A program made the translations under genes and the position numbers. From Bacillus sp. DTU_2020_1000418_1_SI_GHA_SEK_038 (GTDB lineage Bacteria > Bacillota > Bacilli > Bacillales > Cytobacillaceae): 64,000 nt of DNA. This document shows, one piece after another, positions 56,966 to 64,000 of the stretch. A model generated the notes under the pieces. The model worked only from the letters and a program-made list of their open reading frames with translations, was not told the origin of the DNA and searched no databases. How positions within the stretch are numbered: the stretch's first letter is position 1; each line of letters opens with the position of its first letter. Location of the stretch: assembly GCF_032341175.1 (NCBI RefSeq), contig NZ_CP135435.1, positions 124,001 through 188,000 of the forward strand, in the 5' to 3' direction.

Positions 56966-57100
56966 TGTTTATTGTGGGCTACCAAAGTTTTTTCGTGAGG
57001 ATCAAGATGCCCCTAACGGGGGGTAATTCCTGCATAAGTACAGCACAAGGGACATTTCCTAAAACTCTGAATAAGAAGCACGGTTTCAAACCAATAAAGG

Positions 57101-57577
57101 AAAGCCCACGTCCAGCAACGTGTAACACGCCCCAAGCAAGGTTCTCGCCCTTAAAAATAAATATATATAAATAATTAGGCATAGGTGAATTGGTAAGTAT
57201 GGGGAATGACGGTGGTACAGGGGAAACCGTAAAGTATAGTAGAGTGCTCATTTTTCATGGGAAGCCCACGTCCAGCAACGTGTAATACGCCCCAAGCAAG
57301 GTCCTCGCCCTTATAAATAAATATATATAAATAATTAGGTATGGGGTCAGGAGGTAAGTATGGGGAATGGCGGTGGTACAGGGGAAACCGCAAGGTATAG
57401 TAGAGTGCTTCATCTTCCAAGGGAAGTCCACGTCCATGAAGGTATACCATGCTTCAGACATAAGCACTCGCCCATAAAGAAATAATGAAAAATAAAAATA
57501 AATAATTATGTATGGGTAACGTGGAAAGTATGGGATTGACGGTGGTATATGAGAAACCGTAAGGTGCTAGGTATGAT
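57101..57577 (+). repeat. Three tandem repeats of about 160 bases, likely structured RNA
   Basis: The units start near 57101, 57261 and 57423. Units 1 and 2 are nearly identical; unit 3 is diverged. Each has a left hairpin (CACGT-CCAGCA-ACGTG in units 1 and 2), an AT-rich middle (AAATAAATATATATAAATAA) and a right hairpin with ACGGT/ACCGT in units 1 and 3 but GCGGT/ACCGC in unit 2, a compensatory change. A partial fourth right half lies at 57926-57959. Both strands have stop-rich or shifting frames across the units, so protein coding is unlikely. Confidence 0.65.
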
Positions 57578-57953
57578 GCAGATGGATGAAAGGTATCTTC
57601 GATACCTCATTTATTGGCGAGGTGCGAATATCATTACTGAAACACCCGCTAAACAGATACCAGCACCTATCCAATCGTATAAATCAGGTGTACCCCATCT
57701 TCATATACGGAAGGACTCCTCCATAGCAGCATATACTCTGTATGGAAATGTTCGAAATGTAGTAATTACCACATTATTACGCCAAGGCTACTCCTCCGAA
57801 AACACCCCAATAAGTGGCTTTCTTTTCTTAAACAATAGCCAAATTAGATCCCCCTCCACCAATTTCGGCAATTCCAACAAATATAAAAAATACAATTGCA
57901 TAGGCACCTCATTAGAAGGAAAGAATCGGTTATGGTACAGGGGGCACCGTTAG
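57549..57953 (+). CDS. Doubtful 134-codon ORF in the repeat unit
   Basis: The frame starts at an ATG inside the third repeat with no ribosome binding site. The product would be rich in Asn, Ser, Ile and Tyr and fits no family I know. The DNA holds exact hairpins (AGGTATC-TTC-GATACCT at 57591-57607 and GGGCACC-GTTA-GGTGCCC at 57942-57959), which suits an RNA better. Confidence 0.15.
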   Translation: MRNRKVLGMMQMDERYLRYLIYWRGANIITETPAKQIPAPIQSYKSGVPHLHIRKDSSIAAYTLYGNVRNVVITTLLRQGYSSENTPISGFLFLNNSQIRSPSTNFGNSNKYKKYNCIGTSLEGKNRLWYRGHR

Positions 57954-58010
57954 GTGCCCTAATTGGGTTTTGGTCACTCCTCTAGTATGGTGATCTCTCC
58001 ACTATGTTTA

Positions 58011-58183
58011 AGCAAACTTTATTCTTATCATTTTTATTTTTCGAGTTCATTTTCGGCAGAAAACGGGCAAATCCTTGAGCAAACTTTATTCTTAAGGAAT
58101 AATCTGGATAATCCCATTGAAGTCAGATTTGGCAAGGGGTGAACGTGATTCCTCGCTTCTACAAACTTTATTCTAATTTAACA
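58011..58183 (-). repeat. Left-end-like array of three spaced TnsB-type boxes
   Basis: GCAAACTTTATTCTTA occurs at 58012-58027 and 58079-58094, and CAAACTTTATTCTAAT at 58162-58177. They are inverted with respect to the boxes at 56858-56912. The last one forms the terminus ending in ACA at 58183. Confidence 0.75.
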
Positions 58184-58349
58184 TAGTTACAAAAAGTTAT
58201 TTGCAGTAAATATCTTAGGTGAAAGAAGAATGATAATAATGTTCCCTTAAAATCATAAAAAAGATTGCTGAGGGATATTGAATGTGTCTAACCGGCCCGT
58301 TAGAATCGAGTTACAAAAATTCACCTTATCGTAGCAGAGGAAGTGAAAA

Positions 58350-59201
58350 ATGACTAAACGTAATCAATCTTGGAATGAGAATAAATATAATCGGTTTGTT
58401 AAAGAAGGACGGGGACAGGGAACAGGTAAGGAATATAAACCATGGTTGACTATTCAGGATTTTCCTTCTATGGGGAGAGTATCACGAATACTAGGGTGGA
58501 AGAGTGGTAGAGTACATCATTTATTTTCAGATTTGCAGGCTCGCTACTTTTATATGCTGGAGTGGGAAGATACAGTTGTTGACATTCGAGAACATTATCC
58601 CCTGTTGGACCTTGAAGATAATATTCAACATAAATCAGATTTGAATTTCAAACTATTTACAGATAAAGATAGTGGATATCCATATACACTAAGCACTAAT
58701 TTCCTAATAACGATAAACAGAGCAGACGGAGTTAATTTGCATTTAGCCAGAAGCATAAAAATGGCTTCGGAACTTGAGAAGAAAAAGACATTGGAAAGAT
58801 TAGAGATTGAACGCCGATATTGGACGGAAAAAGGAATAGACTGGGGAGTTGTTACTCAAAAAGAAATTTCTAATGTGCTTGCAAAAAATATTGAATGGGT
58901 GCATTCCTGCTTATATTCATATGCTGAAAGAGGTTTTACACAGGATGAACTAATTTATTTAGGCACCTCTTTAATAGAAAGATTAGTAGATGCCAAGCAT
59001 TCAATTAGAAAGATTACTGCTGACTTTGACAAGGAATTTAATTACGATTCAGGAACAGCGTTGTTTGTGTTTAAGTTTTTAATTGCTTCCAAACAGATTG
59101 GGATAGATATGACTAACCAAATTGACGTAAATCTATCCAATCCAACAATAGAAGTAAAGCCACGAGTTACGAATGAGGAGGTAAAAAGAAAATGCTTGTA
59201 G
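58350..59201 (+). CDS. tnsA: TnsA-family protein of a Tn7-like transposon, catalytic residues apparently replaced
   Basis: 283 residues. TnsA is the endonuclease that cuts the 5' strands at the transposon ends so that Tn7 moves by cut and paste. The N-terminal region (YKPWLTIQDFPSMGRVSRIL, then the block ending DIREHYPLLD) and the C-terminal winged-helix domain (IEWVHSCLYSYAERGF) match TnsA of bacillar elements. At the catalytic positions, where I expect Glu in SDLExxYF and Asp in STDFLIT, this protein has Gln63 (SDLQARYF) and Asn117 (STNFLIT); Lys137 (ARSIK) is kept. The ATG follows GAGGAAGTG. It overlaps tnsB by 10 bases. Confidence 0.88.
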   Translation: MTKRNQSWNENKYNRFVKEGRGQGTGKEYKPWLTIQDFPSMGRVSRILGWKSGRVHHLFSDLQARYFYMLEWEDTVVDIREHYPLLDLEDNIQHKSDLNFKLFTDKDSGYPYTLSTNFLITINRADGVNLHLARSIKMASELEKKKTLERLEIERRYWTEKGIDWGVVTQKEISNVLAKNIEWVHSCLYSYAERGFTQDELIYLGTSLIERLVDAKHSIRKITADFDKEFNYDSGTALFVFKFLIASKQIGIDMTNQIDVNLSNPTIEVKPRVTNEEVKRKCL

Positions 59202-61351
59202 TTAATAATCTTATTTCCTTCACTGATTCAGAAAACGAGAAAGTAGTAGAAAGGGTATTATGGCTTAATAAAGAACATGATTATGGGTATTTTTTTAATA
59301 TTCATACCACCTCTTTGCCCTATGAAAGGAATATTTCAGAAGTGGAAGAGGGGCTTAACAAGGGTAGCATAATTCTTGTTGAAAAGGACCCATTCAGTCG
59401 GTTGATAAATGAACATGATATTCCTAAAAAACATCTGTCCTTACGTGACAGTACTTGGGAAATCATAAAGGATATTGTGGAGTTGGAGCCATTTGTCTAC
59501 CACTCTGCAGAAAGAAGAAAATTAATTCTAAAAAAGAGTGAAGCCCACAATATTCATGAAAGTACTGTTATCCGCTATTTAAAGAAGTATTGGCAACGCG
59601 GTAAGACAAAAAATGCTCTTTTACCTGACTATTATCTGTGTGGAGGTAAAGGAAAGGAAAAAAAGGCCAGTGAGGTAAAAAGAGGACGGCCTAGAAAGCA
59701 TGGACAGGTAACAGGTGAAGGAATAAATATTGATGAAAATATCAAAAAAATGTTTAGGTCTGCTATAAACAAGCATTATTACTCCTCTACCGAAAAATCA
59801 CTTACTCTTACCTACGAACTAATGTTAAGGGAGTATTTTAGTATGGATAGTAAAGTGAAAGGAGATGTGGAAATACCCGTAATAAAATCCTACGGAGAGT
59901 TACCATCACTAAATCAATTTAGGTATTGGTTTGAAAAGGAAAGAGATATCAAAAAAGAAATTAGCCAAAGAAAAGGTCGGAAAAATTATGACCAAAATCA
60001 TAGAGCAATTATAGGCGAGTCAACATCAGAAGCATTAGGTCCCGGTGCAGTTTATCAGATTGATGCAACAGTAGGCGATTTGTACTTGTTATCAAGATTT
60101 AATCGTGATTGGATAATTGGACGACCTGTAATTTATTCCGTAATGGATGTTTATAGCAGAATGATAGTCGGTCTTTATATTGGATTAGAAGGTCCATCTT
60201 GGGCTGGTGCAATGATGGCTTTGGCTAATGCTGCTTCTGATAAAGTTAGTTTTTGTCGGGACTTCGGAATTGAGATTGAAAAACATGAGTGGCCAGTTGC
60301 ACACCTTCCAGAATCTATTTTGGCTGACCGAGGGGAATTAGAGGGAAATAAAGTTGATCCCCTAATTAATAACTTCGGAATAAAAATTTTAAATACACCT
60401 TCATACAGGGCTGACTTAAAAGGAATAATTGAACAACATTTTCGAGTTACCAATACAAGAACGAAGGCTTTTCTACCGGGTTCGGTAAAGCCTGTTAAAG
60501 AACGTGGTGATCGTGATTACCGTTTGGAGGCACAGTTGGATATTTACCAGTTTACTCAAGTGATTATCAAATGTGTTTTATATCATAATAATCAACATTA
60601 TCTTACAAACTATCAGCGTGAAGAAATGATGGTGGAGGACGGAATAGAGTCTATTCCAATACAACTCTGGGAATGGGGGATAAACAACAAATCTGGAAAG
60701 TTACGTCATGTTTCAGAAGATGTTGTAAAACTCAATCTCATGCCAATGGGCAAGGCTACCGTAACTGCAAAGGGGATTGCGTATAAAGGATTACTCTATG
60801 GTTCAAAACAGTCTTTAAAAGAAAGATGGTTTGAAAAGGCACGGAACCGGGGCACTTGGAAAATTGAAATAAGTTATGATCCAAGAAATATGGATTATTT
60901 ATATTTACGGGATGAAAATGGTTTGAGTTTTGATAAATGCTTTTTATTGGAACACCAGCAACGATATAAGGGCAAGGTGGTTGAAGAAATTAATTACTTG
61001 CTAGAATACGAGAAAATGAAAGAAAAGCAACACAAGGAGAAAACATTACAATCAAAAGTTGATTTAAACACTGAAATCGAAGAGATCGTAAAACAGGCTA
61101 AACTGGAAACATCCCAAAAACAAACGGATGTAATTAGTAAAAGGAGCAAAATAGGGAGCATTCGAGCAAACCGTGCTGTTGAAAAAATGATACAACGTGA
61201 TGAAGAGGCTTTTGAATTAAATAAAGTTAATATTGAAAACTCTAAGATTGTTCCTTTTAATCAATCAGAAAGTGATGAATTTATGGGAGATTCAGGGTTT
61301 GATTTGTTGTTGAGAAAGCAGAAGGAGGCTTTAAAAAAGAAAGATGAATAA
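59192..61351 (+). CDS. tnsB: TnsB DDE transposase
   Basis: 719 residues. TnsB binds the end boxes, cuts the 3' strands and joins them to the target. A helix-turn-helix region (ESTVIRYLKKYWQRG near 128) and a basic AT-hook-like KRGRPRKHG near 165 precede the integrase-type core. The DDE triad is Asp291 (YQIDATVGDLY), Asp379 (ILADRGELEG) and Glu414 (GIIEQHFR), with 34 residues between the last two, so it looks active. The C-terminal tail is charged and likely contacts TnsC. GAGGAGG precedes the ATG inside tnsA. Confidence 0.95.
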   Translation: MLVVNNLISFTDSENEKVVERVLWLNKEHDYGYFFNIHTTSLPYERNISEVEEGLNKGSIILVEKDPFSRLINEHDIPKKHLSLRDSTWEIIKDIVELEPFVYHSAERRKLILKKSEAHNIHESTVIRYLKKYWQRGKTKNALLPDYYLCGGKGKEKKASEVKRGRPRKHGQVTGEGINIDENIKKMFRSAINKHYYSSTEKSLTLTYELMLREYFSMDSKVKGDVEIPVIKSYGELPSLNQFRYWFEKERDIKKEISQRKGRKNYDQNHRAIIGESTSEALGPGAVYQIDATVGDLYLLSRFNRDWIIGRPVIYSVMDVYSRMIVGLYIGLEGPSWAGAMMALANAASDKVSFCRDFGIEIEKHEWPVAHLPESILADRGELEGNKVDPLINNFGIKILNTPSYRADLKGIIEQHFRVTNTRTKAFLPGSVKPVKERGDRDYRLEAQLDIYQFTQVIIKCVLYHNNQHYLTNYQREEMMVEDGIESIPIQLWEWGINNKSGKLRHVSEDVVKLNLMPMGKATVTAKGIAYKGLLYGSKQSLKERWFEKARNRGTWKIEISYDPRNMDYLYLRDENGLSFDKCFLLEHQQRYKGKVVEEINYLLEYEKMKEKQHKEKTLQSKVDLNTEIEEIVKQAKLETSQKQTDVISKRSKIGSIRANRAVEKMIQRDEEAFELNKVNIENSKIVPFNQSESDEFMGDSGFDLLLRKQKEALKKKDE

Positions 61352-62996
61352 GATTATTATTCAAAATGGCAGTGATGCTATTGTTGCTGAATACGGGGAA
61401 CAGGTTATCAAGGAATATAGTGGGAATCCTTTCATTGAAGCACTTCCTTCTATACTCTCTACAGAGGAAGCCATTGAAAAAATGGCTATATATGCCGAAT
61501 ACAATCCAAAAGAAAGAATGCTAGATAAACATTATCGCATTCATTTAGTACAAAGATTATTCCAATGCTTTCAGCCGTTATGGATACACTTGGACTTAGA
61601 AAGTAGAATCTCCAGAGTAATTCGTCAGGGGTATTTGGCAAGAAATCCTTTTCGAGCCGGGTATGCACAGGGCTTGCAGGAAGGACATCGAAATATCAAA
61701 GGATTGCAAAGTGAACTAAGCAATAATAGTGTTTTTAGAACAACTGCAGCAGGTTTTACGATAATCGGTGTGAGTGGTATGGGAAAAACAACTGCTATAA
61801 ATAGGATTTTGTCCTTATACCCTCAAGTTATCGTTCACAAAGACTATAACGGAATAAATTTCAGTATGTATCAACTTTCATGGCTTAAACTCGATTGTCC
61901 TTTTGATTCTTCCTTGAGAGGACTAGCCTTGGAATTTTTTCGAAAGGTCGACGATTTATTGGGAACAGAATATCACAAAAAATTTGGGCTAGGTAGAAAA
62001 ACGATAAATGATATGTTGGTGATTATGTCTCAAATAGCGAGAAACACAGGGCTGGGTGTTTTAGTTATAGACGAGATTCAGCATTTAAGTAAAGCAAAAA
62101 GTGGTGGGGATCAAAAGATGCTGAACTTTTTTGTAACACTAGTTAATACAATTGGTGTTCCAGTTATTTTAGTAGGAACTCCCGCTGGATTGTCTATTTT
62201 GCAAAGTGAATTTAGACAGGCAAGGCGGGGAAGTGGTCAAGGAGATATGATTTGGGATAGATTAAAAAACAACCAAAACTGGGAGTTATTGATTAATGCG
62301 CTTTGGGGTTATCAATGGACCAAGAAACAGATTCCTTTAACAGGTGATTTTAAAAATACCTTGTATGAGGAAAGCCAAGGTATTATTGATATTGCGGTAA
62401 AACTTTACGCTATGGGTCAAATTGATGCCATTATGACAGGGAGGGAAGAAATAACACCAGAAACCATTAGTCAGGTGGCTAATAAGCATTTACAACTTGT
62501 TAAACCAATGATTCAGGCTTTGAAGTCGGGTAACATTAGTAAGATTGCAAAGTTTGAGGATATCAGTACAGTAGATGTAGATTTTTTAGGATTTATGGAT
62601 AGAGAAAGGGCTTCTATTGATTTGCAAATGAAGATAGAGGCAATAAAAAGAACGCAAAAGAAAAAAGAACAAGAAATGAGTATATCCATAAAAGAAAAGG
62701 CAATTTTGAAACTTATAGAATTGGATTTTGAACCAAACGAGGTTCAAAAGGTTGTAGAGGAAATTACTGAAAAAGAGGGAAATTTGGATATAAACGAATT
62801 GGTTGTGAGAGCCATTCAGGGAATATCTGTTGCATATAAACGAAAGAAAAGGTCAAAGAAGGAAGAATCTTCGGTAGTGAATGATATAAGAAATTTAGTT
62901 ATTGAGGGACGAAAAGAGAACAAGACAGCGTATGAAATTCTTAGTAATGGTGGCTTTATTAAAAGTCATGAAAACGATTTTGGTTGGACAGGGTGA
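61344..62996 (+). CDS. tnsC: TnsC AAA+ ATPase target-selection regulator
   Basis: 550 residues. TnsC links the transposase to the target-site protein and is controlled by ATP. Walker A is GVSGMGKTT with Lys148, Walker B is VLVIDEIQHL with Asp243 and Glu244, and sensor-type residues follow in VPVILVGTPAG. The C-terminal 130 residues are charged and helical. It overlaps tnsB by 8 bases. Confidence 0.94.
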   Translation: MNKIIIQNGSDAIVAEYGEQVIKEYSGNPFIEALPSILSTEEAIEKMAIYAEYNPKERMLDKHYRIHLVQRLFQCFQPLWIHLDLESRISRVIRQGYLARNPFRAGYAQGLQEGHRNIKGLQSELSNNSVFRTTAAGFTIIGVSGMGKTTAINRILSLYPQVIVHKDYNGINFSMYQLSWLKLDCPFDSSLRGLALEFFRKVDDLLGTEYHKKFGLGRKTINDMLVIMSQIARNTGLGVLVIDEIQHLSKAKSGGDQKMLNFFVTLVNTIGVPVILVGTPAGLSILQSEFRQARRGSGQGDMIWDRLKNNQNWELLINALWGYQWTKKQIPLTGDFKNTLYEESQGIIDIAVKLYAMGQIDAIMTGREEITPETISQVANKHLQLVKPMIQALKSGNISKIAKFEDISTVDVDFLGFMDRERASIDLQMKIEAIKRTQKKKEQEMSISIKEKAILKLIELDFEPNEVQKVVEEITEKEGNLDINELVVRAIQGISVAYKRKKRSKKEESSVVNDIRNLVIEGRKENKTAYEILSNGGFIKSHENDFGWTG

Positions 62997-63002
62997 TGGG
63001 AA

Positions 63003-64000
63003 ATGATGACCTTCTTTCCTGTCCCGTATAATGACGAACTTTTATACAGTGTTTTGGCGAGATACCACGTACGTAGTGGAAACGTCAGTATCAAAGCAAC
63101 ACAAAAGGATATATATGGAACGGACAGTATTACAGCAATAATGGACTTGCCTTCTCATATCTATCGTATTATGGAAAACCTTCCTGTCGGGCATCATTAT
63201 ACACCCGAATACCTAATTGCAAATCATACACTGTATCCATTTTATGCTGCTTTCCTGCCTCCTGACCATGCTGCTAAAGTTAAAGAATCTATGATTGGGG
63301 ATAATGGGGGCAGCATTTATAATAGGATTGGTTTGATGGCAAGTTCAGTTAAGTTTAATCAGTACTTTAAATTTTGCCCCCAATGTGCTGAAGAAGAGAT
63401 GGATAATCTTGGGGAAATGTATTGGCATAGGATTCATCAAATACCGGGAGTTCTTGTTTGTCCAGATCATAACATTCCACTGTATGATAGCCAAGTAACT
63501 GTTAGAGGTTATAACAAGCATGATTATAGATTAGCCGCTCCTGAAACCTGCAAAAAAAGTGCTTCGGAATCAATTTACACTGATATGATTATGGAAAAGG
63601 CAATCAAAATTACAGAAGATATTAAATTCCTGTTAAGTAATAAGGTAGAAAATAAGTCGTTGGACTGGTTTAAAGAGCAGTATTTAAGTAGGTTAAAAGA
63701 ACTTAGTTTTGCAAATGTAAACGGTAGGGTAAGAAAAAAAGAGTTGCTAGAGTCCTTTTTGGATTTTTATGGACATGGATTACTGGAAAAAATGCAGTCA
63801 GATATTAATAATAATAACAATTGGCTAAATGATATGCTTCGTAGAAACCGTAGAACTACCCATCCCTTAAGACACCTATTATTTATACAGTTCCTCGGAA
63901 TTTCCATTTCGGATTTTTTTAGTAAAGAAATCGAATATAAACCGTTTGGAGAGAAACCTTGGCCATGTTTGAACCCTGTTGCTAGTCATTATTTGAGCCC
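63003..64000 (+). CDS. tnsD: TnsD/TniQ-family target-recognition protein, 3' end outside the window
   Basis: The first 332 residues are visible; the frame is open to the window end. TnsD binds a specific chromosomal site and recruits TnsC. The TniQ domain starts FFPVPYNDELLYSVLARYHV, and a zinc motif follows (FCPQCAEEE near 126, then VCPDHNIPL near 152). The block RRNRRTTHPLRHLLFIQFLG is typical of TnsD rather than short TniQ. It starts at ATG 63003, 6 bases after the tnsC stop, with GATGGG as a weak ribosome site. Confidence 0.92.
   Translation, partial: MMTFFPVPYNDELLYSVLARYHVRSGNVSIKATQKDIYGTDSITAIMDLPSHIYRIMENLPVGHHYTPEYLIANHTLYPFYAAFLPPDHAAKVKESMIGDNGGSIYNRIGLMASSVKFNQYFKFCPQCAEEEMDNLGEMYWHRIHQIPGVLVCPDHNIPLYDSQVTVRGYNKHDYRLAAPETCKKSASESIYTDMIMEKAIKITEDIKFLLSNKVENKSLDWFKEQYLSRLKELSFANVNGRVRKKELLESFLDFYGHGLLEKMQSDINNNNNWLNDMLRRNRRTTHPLRHLLFIQFLGISISDFFSKEIEYKPFGEKPWPCLNPVASHYLS

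Larger units (their letters stand above)
56850..58183. mobile_element. 1.3 kb unit bounded by Tn7-like ends (possible non-autonomous element)
   Basis: The left terminus (56850-56871, starting TGTCAAAC) and the right terminus (58162-58183, ending TTTAACA) are inverted copies matching at 19 of 22 bases. Three closely packed boxes lie on the left and three spaced boxes on the right, the same asymmetry as the right and left ends of Tn7. The flanking five bases (CTGGT and TAGTT) do not match, so no target duplication is visible. tns genes lie outside it. Confidence 0.6.
56850..64000 (+). mobile_element. Tn7-like transposon, visible part
   Basis: A transposon end at 56850 is followed by RNA-like cargo and then tnsA, tnsB, tnsC and tnsD in one direction, running off the window. 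As in Tn7, tnsA lies nearest the end that faces glmS, and the genes point away from it. The end lies 760 bases past the glmS stop, not the roughly 25 of Tn7, and abuts an interrupted ftsW-type gene. The far end is not in the window. The element may be compound, see the unit at 56850-58183. Confidence 0.8.

Noticed and set aside
56979..57467. Minus-strand open frames with similar peptides
   Set aside because: They arise because the 160-base DNA repeat is open in shifting frames. The peptides change frame between units and have no start signals.
57101..57577. CRISPR array
   Set aside because: The repeat period is about 160 bases and the whole unit, not a short repeat with unique spacers, is conserved. 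No cas genes are visible.
58184..58349. A further transposon end directly before tnsA
   Set aside because: No copies of the AATAAAGTTTG box and no TGT terminus with inverted partner are seen in this stretch.

Overview
The window reads as a chromosome segment of a Bacillaceae bacterium (Bacillus sensu lato). The ribosomal and RNA polymerase proteins closely resemble those of Bacillus subtilis. Gene order is that of the B. subtilis rpoB to glmS region. Shine-Dalgarno sites are strong, several genes start with TTG, and sporulation genes (cwlD, gerD, kbaA, pdaB, a spo0E-type gene) are present. Species cannot be fixed from the window alone.

Layout. 1-7872: end of an rRNA methyltransferase gene, then rpoB-rpoC. 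7917-12775: ybxF-rpsL-rpsG-fusA-tuf. 12904-28130: the S10-spc-alpha supercluster from rpsJ to rplQ, including secY, adk, map, infA and rpoA; the KOW-domain gene found between map and infA in B. subtilis is not seen. 28529-33027: ecfA1-ecfA2-ecfT, truA, rplM-rpsI. 33309-34216: a frameshifted NERD-domain gene. 34491-40709: a YlxY-type deacetylase-like gene, ybaK, cwlD, salA, gerD, kbaA, pdaB and a small conserved ORF. 40729-47075: a complete rRNA operon (two promoters, 16S, 23S, 5S) with eight tRNA genes, a truncated tRNA fragment and a long terminator. 47432-56090: arginase, an antisense spo0E-like gene, sigW-rsiW separated by a structured spacer, cdaA-cdaR-glmM, then the glmS ribozyme and glmS.

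56091-64000 is accessory DNA beyond glmS. A minus-strand ftsW/rodA-type gene is cut at 56849 by a Tn7-like end. From 56850 to 58183 lies a 1.3 kb unit bounded by imperfect 22-bp inverted termini (19 of 22 matching), with three closely packed TnsB-box-like repeats on one side and three spaced ones on the other. Inside it are about 160-bp tandem repeats that look like structured RNA (one compensatory base-pair change) and no convincing protein gene. It is followed directly by tnsA-tnsB-tnsC-tnsD, the last running off the window. The TnsA appears to carry amide residues (Gln63, Asn117) where the family has catalytic acids, so it may not cut DNA. This Tn7-like region, with its RNA-like cargo and altered TnsA, is the most novel part.

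The core genes make one growth-linked block: transcription, translation, secretion, nucleotide supply (adk), ECF-type vitamin uptake, and cell-wall precursor supply (glmM, glmS) controlled through c-di-AMP (cdaA-cdaR) and a metabolite-sensing ribozyme. SigW-RsiW adds envelope-stress control, and the cwlD-gerD-pdaB group serves spore cortex formation and germination.
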